From Orenia marismortui DSM 5156 (GTDB lineage: Bacteria > Bacillota > Halanaerobiia > Halobacteroidales > Halobacteroidaceae): a stretch of 64,000 nucleotides of DNA. Made by a program: the position numbers and the translations under genes. Below the pieces are notes generated by a model. It was given only the letters and a program-made list of their open reading frames with translations. It was not told the origin of the DNA and ran no database searches. Below are positions 22,954 to 31,523 of the stretch, one piece after another (positions within the stretch are counted from its first letter, which is position 1; each line of letters starts with the position of its first letter). Where the stretch lies: contig NZ_KB900622.1 in the NCBI RefSeq assembly GCF_000379025.1, positions 93,538 to 157,537 on the forward strand, written 5' to 3'.

Positions 22954-24165
22954 ATGACAAATAAAAAACTTATAATTTCATTCATAATATTACTTCTCAT
23001 CAGTCAATTAAACTATATCTATGCAGAAGAAGATATTAGATACACTAACTTACTTAATCAAAGTACTATTAAGAAAAAATTATTAAAAGCCCATTTTATT
23101 GATGTAGGACAAGCAGATAGTACTTTAATTCAGCTACCTAATAATCAAAATATACTTATAGATGGTGGAAATAACAGTGATGCTTCTCTAATAATTAGAT
23201 ATCTTAATAATTTACATATTAAAAAGATTGATTATTTAATTGCTACTCACCCCCATGAAGACCATATTGGAGGCTTGGATAATATAATAAATAACTTCAA
23301 AATAAATAAAATATATATGCCAGAAGTATCACACACTTCTCAAAGTTTTAAAGATTTATTACTTAGTATTTCAAATAAAGGTCTAAAAATTAATGCTGCT
23401 AAAACAGGAATCAGCTTACTAGATGATAATAAGCTTCATATTAAAATAATTGCCCCCATAAAAAATTACTATGATGAACTAAATAATTATTCTGTTATTG
23501 CTAAAATTACTTTCGATAAAATATCTATATTATTTACAGGAGATGCAGAATCTGAAGTAGAAAAAGAACTATTAGACACTAACTACAACTTAGAAGCAGA
23601 TCTACTAAAAGTAGCACATCATGGGAGCAATTCATCTACTACTAGTTCCTTTCTAAAAAGAGTTAATCCTAAATATGCTGTAATATCTGTTGGAAAGAAT
23701 AACAAATATGGTCATCCAAATAAATCTACTCTGAGAAAGCTTCAACAAGAGGATATTAAAGTATTTAGAACAGATAAACAAGGAACAATTGTTGCTATTA
23801 GCAATGGTAAAAGTATCTCCTTTAATAAAAAAGAGCTTAGTACTAAAGAGTCTAAATTAATAGATTCACCACTGAAAATCACTAGACTGGATCTAAAAAA
23901 AGAGTTACTTGTCATTAAAAATAGTAGTAATAAAAGATTAGATATATCTAATTGGAAATTAATTAGTTTAAGAGGTAAACAAGAATTCATCTTTCCAAAA
24001 GGAACAGTAATTAGACCTGGTAAAAATTTAACAATAGTTAGTGGTAGAAGGGCAAAAAAGGCTAAAGAGCAAATTGTTTGGACTAAAAAGTATATTTGGA
24101 ATAATCAAGGCGACTTTGCTCAACTCTATAATTCTAAAAATCAATTAGTAAGTGAATACTATTAG
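22954..24165 (+). CDS. Exported ComEC-type metallo-beta-lactamase hydrolase with lamin-tail domain
   Basis: A 403-aa protein with a signal peptide (1-24). Residues about 43-290 are a ComEC-like metallo-beta-lactamase: 'HFIDVGQADSTLI', metal motif 'THPHEDHIGG' (98-107), 'LFTGDAE' and 'VAHHGSNSSTT'. The C-terminal about 100 residues resemble a lamin-tail domain ('LVIKNSSNKRLDISNWKLIS', 'FPKGTVIRPG'). It probably cleaves nucleic acid outside the membrane, for nutrition or DNA uptake; this is inference. A DUF3006 gene follows at 10 nt. Confidence 0.88.
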   Translation: MTNKKLIISFIILLLISQLNYIYAEEDIRYTNLLNQSTIKKKLLKAHFIDVGQADSTLIQLPNNQNILIDGGNNSDASLIIRYLNNLHIKKIDYLIATHPHEDHIGGLDNIINNFKINKIYMPEVSHTSQSFKDLLLSISNKGLKINAAKTGISLLDDNKLHIKIIAPIKNYYDELNNYSVIAKITFDKISILFTGDAESEVEKELLDTNYNLEADLLKVAHHGSNSSTTSSFLKRVNPKYAVISVGKNNKYGHPNKSTLRKLQQEDIKVFRTDKQGTIVAISNGKSISFNKKELSTKESKLIDSPLKITRLDLKKELLVIKNSSNKRLDISNWKLISLRGKQEFIFPKGTVIRPGKNLTIVSGRRAKKAKEQIVWTKKYIWNNQGDFAQLYNSKNQLVSEYY

Positions 24166-24175
24166 GAGGTAAAAT

Positions 24176-24367
24176 ATGTTAATCATTGATCGTTTTGAAG
24201 GGGATATGGCTATAATTGAAGTACAAGAGCAAAGCTTCTCAATCCCAAAAAACTCTCTTCCTTCAACTGCCAAAGAAGGAGATGTAATTAAAATCATAAT
24301 TGATAAAGAAACCACTGCCCAATTAAAAGAAGATATAAATGAATTAGCTGATAGTCTCTTTAAATAA
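24176..24367 (+). CDS. DUF3006 protein
   Basis: A 63-aa protein of the DUF3006 family: 'LIIDRFEGDMAIIEV', 'IPKNSLPSTAKEGDVIKI', end 'LADSLFK'. Members are commonly encoded next to ComEC-like metallo-beta-lactamase proteins, as here (10 nt gap, TTAGGAGG site). It is probably a small partner in the cytoplasm; the function is not known. Confidence 0.85.
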   Translation: MLIIDRFEGDMAIIEVQEQSFSIPKNSLPSTAKEGDVIKIIIDKETTAQLKEDINELADSLFK

Positions 24368-24393
24368 AAGATAGGGATATCCCTATCTTTTAT
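24364..24393. terminator. Terminator of the MBL-DUF3006 operon
   Basis: A perfect 30-nt palindrome with core GATAGGGATATCCCTATC and flanking A/T tracts. Confidence 0.9.
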
Positions 24394-24456
24394 TCTGTAA
24401 AAATAGAATTTTATTTTGCAAAACAATACTATATAAAAACTTAAATTTATAGTTAT

Positions 24457-24870
24457 CTACTCAATTACTAACGTTTTCTCCATAATTATATACTTTATTT
24501 TACCTCTGTTAAAACTATTAGTACTTTCTATTAAGCCAAATTTTTTATAAAAATCTACTTTATCTTCTCTTGCATTACACCAAATTTTTTCTAATCCTAA
24601 ACTCTTACTTTCTTCTATTATATAGTTTAATAATTTACTTCCATAACCTCTACCTTGTTTAGCAGTTCTAGTTGCAAATTTTCTAAATTGTGCTTGATTG
24701 TCTTTTATAAATAAAGAAATTACAGATATTAATTTATTTTTGATAAATAATCCATAATGAATACCATCATTATCATTCTCTAACTTTACATACTCTATAT
24801 CTTTATGGGGCCACATTACTTCATGTCTCAAACTCCAAGTCTTATTGGCAGGAATTTTTCTGATCTCCAT
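24457..24870 (-). CDS. GNAT-family N-acetyltransferase
   Basis: A 137-aa acetyltransferase. 'RKFATRTAKQGRGYGSKLLN' holds the acetyl-CoA pyrophosphate loop (QGRGYGSKL), followed by 'SLGLEKIWCNAREDKVDFYK' and 'KFGLIES'. The substrate is unknown; the N-terminus 'TWSLRHEVMWPHK' is seen in a common Firmicute subfamily. The start is ATG 24870 (AAGAGGTGAATTT); a longer frame from 24948 overlaps the upstream deacetylase gene and is less likely. Confidence 0.82.
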   Translation of the reverse strand: MEIRKIPANKTWSLRHEVMWPHKDIEYVKLENDNDGIHYGLFIKNKLISVISLFIKDNQAQFRKFATRTAKQGRGYGSKLLNYIIEESKSLGLEKIWCNAREDKVDFYKKFGLIESTNSFNRGKIKYIIMEKTLVIE

Positions 24871-24928
24871 AAATTCACCTCTTATTATTTTTAAGATGAT
24901 TGACTGATGCTTTGAATGATTTAATATT

Positions 24929-25912
24929 TTATCTAAAATTATCTTCAACTATGATTATTTTAGAAGTAATTTTATTATCATAAGTCTTTAAAAACAACCT
25001 ATTTCTAAAATATTTTAACTTTTTATTAAAATCTAAACTGAGTAATCCATCAGTTATATCAACTTTTTGCCACCCATAGCCTGAAATATAAAACTCTGCT
25101 TTATGAATATTACTGTCTAGCTTTATTTTAATTTTTCCTAATTTATTATTCTTAACCATAGTATCAACATTCAACCATTTAGCATCTAAATACTTATAAG
25201 CTAACTTTCTACTTAAATTAGAATCATTAGTAATGGCAATTCTATCTATATCATAAAGATCACTATTTGCTGAAATCGCTCCTAAATTTTGATTAAAAAT
25301 AGCTTTAAACCCTATATTCTTTATTGTATTTTTTATCTTAGTATTATACTCTCCATAAGGATAAGAAAAAAATATCGGTCTTATTCCAAGATTATCTTCT
25401 ATATCAGAAATACTTCGTTTAATATCTTTCTTTAAATCTTCTATACTTATCATTGTTAAGTGTTTATGTTCATAACTATGTGTTGCAATAGTTCCATACT
25501 TTGATATTTCCCTAAGTTGCTCCCAAGTTAAAAAGTCACCATATCCCAAGTTAATTGCCTTAGTATTGATAAAAATAGTAAAAGGATAATTATAATTTTT
25601 AAACATTTCTAAAGCGTTTTCATAGAAACTCTCATAACCATCATCTATAGTTATAGCAACAGTCTTCTCTGGAATAGGATCTTTCTTTTCTATATAATCA
25701 ACTAACTTCTCTAGTCCAACAACTTCATAATTATTTTCTTTTAAATAATTAAAAATTTCTCTAAGCCTCTTATTACTAATACTTGTTGATGGATATCTTT
25801 GATCATCAAACCTATGAAAGACTAAGATATTACCGTCTGCATAACTAATATTACTTGCTGAAATGAGTAATAAGAAAACTAATATTATTTGTGCTTTGAA
25901 TTTTTTTAACAT
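24929..25912 (-). CDS. Exported polysaccharide deacetylase (CE4, PgaB-like)
   Basis: A 327-aa protein with a signal peptide (1-25). The NodB domain shows 'VAITIDDGYESFY' (metal/catalytic D90, D91) and 'TIATHSYEHKHL' (H145, H149), then 'FFSYPYGEYN'. It removes N- or O-acetyl groups from an envelope polysaccharide. The C-terminal about 100 aa form a beta-rich domain ('KAEFYISGYGWQKVDITDG'). It lies 58 nt upstream of the acetyltransferase. Confidence 0.88.
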   Translation of the reverse strand: MLKKFKAQIILVFLLLISASNISYADGNILVFHRFDDQRYPSTSISNKRLREIFNYLKENNYEVVGLEKLVDYIEKKDPIPEKTVAITIDDGYESFYENALEMFKNYNYPFTIFINTKAINLGYGDFLTWEQLREISKYGTIATHSYEHKHLTMISIEDLKKDIKRSISDIEDNLGIRPIFFSYPYGEYNTKIKNTIKNIGFKAIFNQNLGAISANSDLYDIDRIAITNDSNLSRKLAYKYLDAKWLNVDTMVKNNKLGKIKIKLDSNIHKAEFYISGYGWQKVDITDGLLSLDFNKKLKYFRNRLFLKTYDNKITSKIIIVEDNFR

Positions 25913-26014
25913 TATTTATTCCTCCATTTTTAAAAATTATCTATCATATTAGTTTTCTATATATTTTATTATTTCCCTACAAGAAGCATCAAAAAATCAT
26001 TTTTATACAAAAAA

Positions 26015-26042
26015 AAGACATACTCTCTTTAGAATATGTCTT
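26015..26042 (-). terminator. Terminator of the Dus-nitroreductase unit
   Basis: AAGACATA / TATGTCTT with a 12-nt loop; TTTTTTTTGT follows on the minus strand. Confidence 0.8.
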
Positions 26043-26073
26043 CCTAAAAAATTATTTAATTTTGCTCTGTATT

Positions 26074-26814
26074 CTATCTTTCATTCTTAAATCCTTGTTT
26101 TTTCATCGTTGGATAAACTTTAGGGAAATATACTTGTTGATAAAAATTCATTAAATAAGATGTCCAATTCTTCTCTTCTTCTCTTCCAATCCCCTCTAAA
26201 TAAGTTGACATTCTTTCATCATACTGATCTATTAAAGCAGGAAGTTTATCTTTATTATACTCTTCATCATGTCTAAAAGCATCTTTAGGCATGCGTGGCT
26301 TCTGCTTAGATCGGTCTGCTGGATGACCTATTACTAGTCCTACCATTGGATAAGTATATTCTGGCAAGTTAAATAGTTCGATTATCTCTTCTGGACTGCG
26401 TCTAATACCACCAATAGGAACAATACCTAAACCTAAAGATTCTGCAGCTGTAATTACATTTTGCATTGCTAAACCTATATCAACAGCAGCTACTAGAGAA
26501 GCCTCTACACTATCGGTGATAACTAGCTCTTTATCAACCTTATCAGCTGCAAGTTTAGCTTTATAAAAATCACCAACAAATAATAAGAATACTGGGGCTT
26601 GTGAAATCCAAGGCTGCCCACCTGCTAACTCTGCTAATTGTTCCTTCTTTTCTTTATCTTTTACTACAATTACAGTTGGGTGTTGCCCATTAATAGATGT
26701 CGGAGCTGATTGAGCAACTTCAATCAAATTATCAATAACCTCATCTGATATATCTTTATCTAAATAACTTCTGATACTTCTATGTTGTTTCATTATCTCT
26801 ATAATTTTATTCAT
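26074..26814 (-). CDS. NADPH-dependent nitro/flavin reductase (NfsA/FRP-type)
   Basis: A 246-aa nitroreductase of the longer NfsA/FRP group: 'MKQHRSIRSYLDKDISDEVI', 'QSAPTSINGQHPTVIVVKD', 'AAESLGLGIVPIGGIRRSPE', 'MVGLVIGHPAD', with the C-terminal excursion ('KNWTSYLMNFYQQ') that closes over the FMN. It reduces flavins or nitro compounds with NADPH. It is distinct from the shorter nitroreductase at 11115. It follows the dus gene by about 30 nt. Confidence 0.88.
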   Translation of the reverse strand: MNKIIEIMKQHRSIRSYLDKDISDEVIDNLIEVAQSAPTSINGQHPTVIVVKDKEKKEQLAELAGGQPWISQAPVFLLFVGDFYKAKLAADKVDKELVITDSVEASLVAAVDIGLAMQNVITAAESLGLGIVPIGGIRRSPEEIIELFNLPEYTYPMVGLVIGHPADRSKQKPRMPKDAFRHDEEYNKDKLPALIDQYDERMSTYLEGIGREEEKNWTSYLMNFYQQVYFPKVYPTMKKQGFKNER

Positions 26815-26845
26815 CTACATTCTCCTTCCTCAAATAAAAGTAATA

Positions 26846-27892
26846 TTAAATAGATCTTTCATCTAAAGATTCCTCTGGTAATACTTCCAATGCATATTCC
26901 AAAATATCTTTACCACTATAACCTGTGGGCCACGGTGGTGTGATCAATTGCCTCCATTGCTTACTTCCTGCTTTTCCATAAAATAGCCCTAAAGTATGTC
27001 TTAATGTTTCATATTCACTCCTATCTTCTGCCTCTACTTGTTCTACATAAGAAATCATCTCTTCTATTATCTCTCTTCTACTTATATTATTAATCTTACC
27101 CTTTTCAAAAAATTGGTCAACCTTTGCTAAAATAAAAGGATTATCATAGGCTACTCGACCTAACATTACCCCATCCACATATTTCAGGTGATCTTCTATT
27201 TCTCTAATTGTATTAATCCCACCATTAATCTCAATCTTTAGATGAGGAAACTCTTTCTTTAACCTATAGACCTCATTATAGCGCAAAGGTGGTATTTTCC
27301 TATTCTCTTTAGCACTAAGTCCAGCTAAAATAGCTATTCTGGCATGGACTGTAAAGCGATCAACTTTTGAACCTTCTACTATTTTTATAAATTCTTGCAT
27401 ATCCTTATATTGATCAAAATGTACTTTCTTAAAATCCTTAGGTAAAATACCTGTACCATCAATTCCAATTCTATGTTTGACTGTAACTGCTTTATCAGTA
27501 GCTCTTCTCATTGCTTTAACCATCTTAGCTACCAATTCTGGATATGCCATTAATACAGCCCCCATCATATGTCCTGATACTCTATTTGAAGGGCATCCTA
27601 CATTTAAATTAATCTCATCATAATCCCACTTTTCAGCTACTTTTACTGCTTCATAAATCTCTTTAGGATCAGATCCTGCTATCTGTAAAGCAATTGGCCT
27701 TTCACTCAAATCAAAGTCTAATATTTTATTTCTATCACCATGAAGGATAGCATGAGTTGTAATCATCTCTGTATATAATAATGACCTTTTAGTAATTAAA
27801 CGAATAAAATATCTAAAACCTCTTACAGTTCTATCAATCATTGGAGCAATACTAACTTTAGGAGTTTCTATCTTAGAAATATATTTAGGCAT
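26846..27892 (-). CDS. dusA: tRNA-dihydrouridine synthase, DusA-type
   Basis: A 348-aa FMN enzyme that reduces uridine in tRNA. 'VSIAPMIDRTVRGFRYFIRL' and 'CPSNRVSGHMMGAVLMAYPE' are DusA-like, with the catalytic Cys in 'INLNVGCPSNRV'; 'PPLRYNEVYRLKKEFPHLKI' and 'EINGGI' also fit DusA rather than the DusB usual in Firmicutes. One oddity is 'HARIAIL' where DusA has HARKAWL. Subfamily assignment is from memory of motifs. GAGGAG precedes the ATG. Confidence 0.85.
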   Translation of the reverse strand: MPKYISKIETPKVSIAPMIDRTVRGFRYFIRLITKRSLLYTEMITTHAILHGDRNKILDFDLSERPIALQIAGSDPKEIYEAVKVAEKWDYDEINLNVGCPSNRVSGHMMGAVLMAYPELVAKMVKAMRRATDKAVTVKHRIGIDGTGILPKDFKKVHFDQYKDMQEFIKIVEGSKVDRFTVHARIAILAGLSAKENRKIPPLRYNEVYRLKKEFPHLKIEINGGINTIREIEDHLKYVDGVMLGRVAYDNPFILAKVDQFFEKGKINNISRREIIEEMISYVEQVEAEDRSEYETLRHTLGLFYGKAGSKQWRQLITPPWPTGYSGKDILEYALEVLPEESLDERSI

Positions 27893-27994
27893 TTGTTATT
27901 CTCCTCCTATATAATCTCTTCTTTATTCTTTGCCTAATAAGATTAAAAATATACTTATTGCTCCATCCTTATTTAAAAATCTTAATTTTCTTGC

Positions 27995-28042
27995 TATAAA
28001 AAATCATAAGAGCAGAATTGAACTCCAGGGCTATTTTTTATA
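27995..28042 (-). terminator. Possible terminator after the HAD phosphatase gene
   Basis: TATAAAAAAT / ATTTTTTATA bracket a 28-nt loop; the minus strand has a T-run within the 3' arm. Weak because the stem is all A/T. Confidence 0.35.
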
Positions 28043-28070
28043 ATTTCTAAATGATAAGATTAGTTTTGAG

Positions 28071-28772
28071 TTATGAAACCTTCTTAACCTGTAATATATC
28101 TTTTAATTGATGCAATTGAGAAATTTCATAAGTAGGATTTAATTCTGTGTTATTGCTTTTTCCATCAGGATTAAACCAACAAGTATCAATACCAAAATTA
28201 ACTCCACCTTGAATATCTGAACTAAGACTATCTCCTATAATAATAGCTGTATCTTTATCCTTATGCCCTACCTTTGTAAAAGCATACTCAAATAGTTCAG
28301 GATTTGGTTTAGCAATACCAACCTCTTCAGAAATAATAACCTCTTCAAAATAATCATTAATTGCTAATTTATTAATCCTTCCGTGCTGCACCTTTGATAA
28401 ACCATTAGTGATAACTAGCAATTTATGTTCTGGATATAAATCTTTTAATATCTCCAATGCTCCAGCTACAAAAAAAGCTCCTTCAGCTAAAAACTCTAAA
28501 TATTTATCACTAAGCTGCTTAGCATCAAGACCCAGATTTAACTTCTCCGATAATCTCCTAAACCTCTCACTCTTTAATTTTTCGGCTGAAATAAGTCCTT
28601 GTTCAAAATCTTCCCACAGCTTCTTATTAATCGCCTTATAATTTTCTAAATGATAACTTTTTTTATAATTGATATTAAAGAACCCTATTGTTTCTTCTAT
28701 AGCATATTCTTCAGCTTTATCAAAATCCAATAAAGTTCTATCTATATCAAAGATAACCAAATCATATTTCAT
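28071..28772 (-). CDS. HAD-family noncanonical nucleotidase, YjjG/YfnB-like
   Basis: A 233-aa HAD phosphatase. Motif I is 'FDIDRTLLDF' (DxDxT), motif II 'LVITNGLSKVQHGRI', motif III Lys in 'EVGIAKPNPELF' and motif IV 'IIGDSLSSDIQGG'. The phrase 'LLDFDKAEEYAIEET' and 'TNG...Q' fit the YjjG/YfnB group of 5'-nucleotidases acting on noncanonical pyrimidine nucleotides. The substrate is inferred from the subgroup. Confidence 0.82.
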   Translation of the reverse strand: MKYDLVIFDIDRTLLDFDKAEEYAIEETIGFFNINYKKSYHLENYKAINKKLWEDFEQGLISAEKLKSERFRRLSEKLNLGLDAKQLSDKYLEFLAEGAFFVAGALEILKDLYPEHKLLVITNGLSKVQHGRINKLAINDYFEEVIISEEVGIAKPNPELFEYAFTKVGHKDKDTAIIIGDSLSSDIQGGVNFGIDTCWFNPDGKSNNTELNPTYEISQLHQLKDILQVKKVS

Positions 28773-28850
28773 TTTATATCCCCCTAATTGATATTATTTA
28801 ATTATAGTGTTATATTATATATCCAAATCTAAAGTACAACTTAATAGGTA

Positions 28851-28952
28851 TAAAGAGACACTTTTAGGTGCTAGGTGATAGGTAATAGGAGTTAGTAAGA
28901 TCTTTCTATGTCCTAGCTCCTAACGCCTAACTCCGAAACTGTCGCTTTATCA
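28851..28952 (-). repeat. Intergenic palindromic repeat, family A copy 2
   Basis: The reverse complement of copies 1 and 3: it starts 'gagacacttttaggtgctag' and ends 'ctaactccgaaactgtcgc'. The flank 'catttaaatttcattctaag' also occurs near 17580, linking it to the looser palindromes. Confidence 0.85.
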
Positions 28953-29024
28953 TTCTATAAGGTCACATTTAAATTTCATTCTAAGATTAAAGATCAATAT
29001 TAACTTTAGATATTAAGCTATCAA

Positions 29025-29660
29025 TTATAGTAAAAATAATACAGTAAAGAAATGGCATATGCTACCTGCTAAAACAAATAGATGCCAAATAGCATGATGA
29101 TACTTCAATTTACGCCAAACATAAAATATAGTCCCCACTGTATAAAATCCTCCACCAACTACTAGAAATATCAGACTAGACTTAGGCATATTAGACAATA
29201 AAGGTTTAATTGCAAAGATTATTATCCATCCCATTAGAATATATAAAATTGTTGAAAAAATCACAAATCTTTTAACCCAGAAAACTTTAAATATAATTCC
29301 AATTACAGCAATTCCCCATACAATTCCAAAAATACTCCATCCCAATGCACCTCTTAAAGAAATCAAAGTTAATGGAGTATATGTCCCCGCAATTAAAAGA
29401 TAAATAGCAGAATGATCAAATATTTCAAAGATATCTTTTGCTTTACCTTGTGGAAAACTATGATATAGTGTTGATGATAGGTAAAGAATTACCAGAGTCA
29501 CACCATAAATACTAAAACTAACAATATCCCATATATCACCAGAAATGCTGGCAAAAACAACTAAAATAACTAAAGCCGCAATAGCTAATCCCAATCCGAT
29601 ACCATGCAAAATTGCATTTGTTATCTCTTCACCTTTTGTGAAATTCTCTATATTATCCAT
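29025..29660 (-). CDS. Hemolysin III family (TrhA-type) membrane protein
   Basis: A 211-aa protein with seven membrane helices, a progestin/adipoQ-receptor-like hydrolase fold. The conserved sites are 'NAILHGIGLGLAIA', 'LYLSSTLYHSFP', 'FDHSAIYLLIAGTYTPLTLI' and 'HAIWHLFVLAGSICHFF', whose histidines bind a metal. It has been linked to membrane lipid homeostasis in B. subtilis; the true reaction is unsettled. AAGGAG precedes the ATG. Confidence 0.9.
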   Translation of the reverse strand: MDNIENFTKGEEITNAILHGIGLGLAIAALVILVVFASISGDIWDIVSFSIYGVTLVILYLSSTLYHSFPQGKAKDIFEIFDHSAIYLLIAGTYTPLTLISLRGALGWSIFGIVWGIAVIGIIFKVFWVKRFVIFSTILYILMGWIIIFAIKPLLSNMPKSSLIFLVVGGGFYTVGTIFYVWRKLKYHHAIWHLFVLAGSICHFFTVLFLL

Positions 29661-29763
29661 TACTTTCTCCTTATGATCTCATATTTAATAATTTATTTAA
29701 TTATATCTCTTCAATTCAAAGAAGACCAAAATATATTTAAATTGAAATCTAAGATTACAATTA

Positions 29764-30423
29764 CTAGAATAAATTTTTTATTAATTCCACGTTTATTTCT
29801 CTAATTGACTCTACAATAAGGTCAGCTTTAGATAAATCTTGATTTCCTGAATTGATATTCTTATAGCCAATAGCTTTCATATCAGCTCTTTTAGCTGCCT
29901 CTATACCATGTTTAGAATCTTCAATTACTACACATTCTTCTGCTTTAAGTTTTAATTTCTTAGCAGCATGAAAGAAAATTTGTGGATTAGGCTTACTTTT
30001 CGCAAAATTTTCACCACTAATAGTTTCTATAAAATATTGCTGAATATGAAACTTATTTAATATAAGCTCTATTAACTTTTCTGATGATGACGAGGCTAAA
30101 GCAACTTTTAAACCATTATTCTTTAATTCTTCTAATAATTTTACTATCCCATTAATAGGATTTATATTACTATCTCTTAAATACTCTAATGTGATCTTAT
30201 TCTGTTTATTTACTAAATCCTCTAAACTTTCTTTAAGACCATATCTGTCTTTAATTATAGACCACATATCTGGATTAGAAACCCCAATAAAGGAATTATA
30301 CTCTTCTTCAGAAATCTCTATATTCATATCTTTTAAAATAATTTGATTTACTTTATAATGTATAGGTTCACTATCAACAATTACACCATCCATATCAAAA
30401 ATAATACCCTTTAGTTCATCCAT
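29764..30423 (-). CDS. HAD-family phosphatase / beta-phosphoglucomutase-like
   Basis: A 219-aa HAD protein with 'GIIFDMDGVIVDSEPIHYKV' (motif I), 'VALASSSSEKLIELILNKF' (motif II), 'AKSKPNPQIFFHAAKKL' and 'CVVIEDSKHGIEAAKRADMK'. This is the beta-phosphoglucomutase/sugar-phosphatase branch. With malQ and GH31 in the window a beta-phosphoglucomutase is possible, but no maltose phosphorylase is present. The start is taken as ATG 30423; a GTG 9 nt upstream overlaps the ribosome-binding site. Confidence 0.8.
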   Translation of the reverse strand: MDELKGIIFDMDGVIVDSEPIHYKVNQIILKDMNIEISEEEYNSFIGVSNPDMWSIIKDRYGLKESLEDLVNKQNKITLEYLRDSNINPINGIVKLLEELKNNGLKVALASSSSEKLIELILNKFHIQQYFIETISGENFAKSKPNPQIFFHAAKKLKLKAEECVVIEDSKHGIEAAKRADMKAIGYKNINSGNQDLSKADLIVESIREINVELIKNLF

Positions 30424-30449
30424 CTGAATCACCCACCTTTAAAATTTAA

Positions 30450-31229
30450 TTATTTCTTCTTAGCAGTAATATACATCACCATATCTTCTTCTAGATTAAA
30501 ACTTTTACTTGTTGTTGGACAGAATTCTTGATTATGGCCAAAAATATCTATTTCCTTTAGTCCATATTTCTCAAATATACTTTTTAATTCTGGAACAGTA
30601 TAAGCACGATAATATCTTGTAGGAATTCTCTGTTCTTCTCCCGTAACCTCATTAATACAGATTATCTTATCAACCACAGCACCCTTATAGACATCAAAAC
30701 TCGTTTCTCGAATAAATCGTTTGTCCCCATCAATTTCATGACTTATCCCTTGATTCATAGCAATATAATATGGACTATGAGCTTGTAATAATAACCTTCC
30801 CCCTCTTTTCAAAGCCTTAGAAACTCTACCTATAACCTCTTCATTCTCCTGATCACTAAATATACCAAAAGATCCATCCATAATGATTATAGCATTATAT
30901 TCTTCTTTTTGATCTAGTTTCAACATATCTTGATGGTGAAAATCAACTTTAATTGCTCTCTGCTTAGCTTCTTCTTTAGCCAATTCTAGCATCTTAGTTG
31001 AATAATCGATTCCAACTACTTCATAACCAGATTCAGCTAATAAAATAGAATGTCTGCCATTACCACATCCTAGATCCAATATCTTATCTTCAGAGCTTAG
31101 ATCCAATACTTCTTCCATAAAATCGACTTCACCTATAGCAGATTCAAAATCTATATAATGATAATCATAGCCCACTTTCTGCATTTGATCATAAGCTTCT
31201 GCCCACCACTTTCTCTTTTCTTCCTGCAT
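30450..31229 (-). CDS. SAM-dependent class I methyltransferase
   Basis: A 259-aa methyltransferase. Motif I 'KILDLGCGNGRHSILLAESG' binds S-adenosylmethionine, with 'VVGIDYSTKMLELA' and 'NAIIIMDGSFGIF' as later motifs. The substrate is not evident. It lies about 26 nt upstream of the HAD gene, so the two may be cotranscribed. Confidence 0.85.
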   Translation of the reverse strand: MQEEKRKWWAEAYDQMQKVGYDYHYIDFESAIGEVDFMEEVLDLSSEDKILDLGCGNGRHSILLAESGYEVVGIDYSTKMLELAKEEAKQRAIKVDFHHQDMLKLDQKEEYNAIIIMDGSFGIFSDQENEEVIGRVSKALKRGGRLLLQAHSPYYIAMNQGISHEIDGDKRFIRETSFDVYKGAVVDKIICINEVTGEEQRIPTRYYRAYTVPELKSIFEKYGLKEIDIFGHNQEFCPTTSKSFNLEEDMVMYITAKKK

Positions 31230-31386
31230 AAGTCTTACTATCTCCCTTCCATTTATAACTTTTAATCAGCCCCATTAAACTCATATAATTCAAGTTCTTC
31301 TTCATTTAGTTATTATCCTCCATAGATAATATTTATACCTTATACTAAATTCTATCTAATAATTTATTAAATTGCGCTAAGATACT

Positions 31387-31451
31387 TTTAGAAGCTAGGA
31401 ATTAGGTTCTATCTAATAGGCTCTAAATCACCTAAAGCCTAATCTCTAAGG
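31387..31451. repeat. Diverged intergenic palindrome
   Basis: Arms 'ttagaagctaggaattagg' and 'cctaaagcctaatctctaa' are imperfectly complementary and share the TTAGG/CTAGG words of family A. It is flanked by 'acatatttaaattt'. Confidence 0.5.
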
Positions 31452-31523
31452 TGTTACATCTATAACAACATATTTAAATTTAATTTTAAAGGTATATTAT
31501 ACATCTTATCCTGCTAGTAAACC

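Noticed and set aside
24145-24426. 93-codon minus-strand frame over the DUF3006 gene
   Set aside because: Antisense to a real gene and crosses its terminator.
31200-31295. 38-codon minus-strand frame MKKNLNYMSLMG... before the methyltransferase gene
   Set aside because: It overlaps the methyltransferase start in another frame, its spacing to GGAGG is long, and it has no recognisable product.
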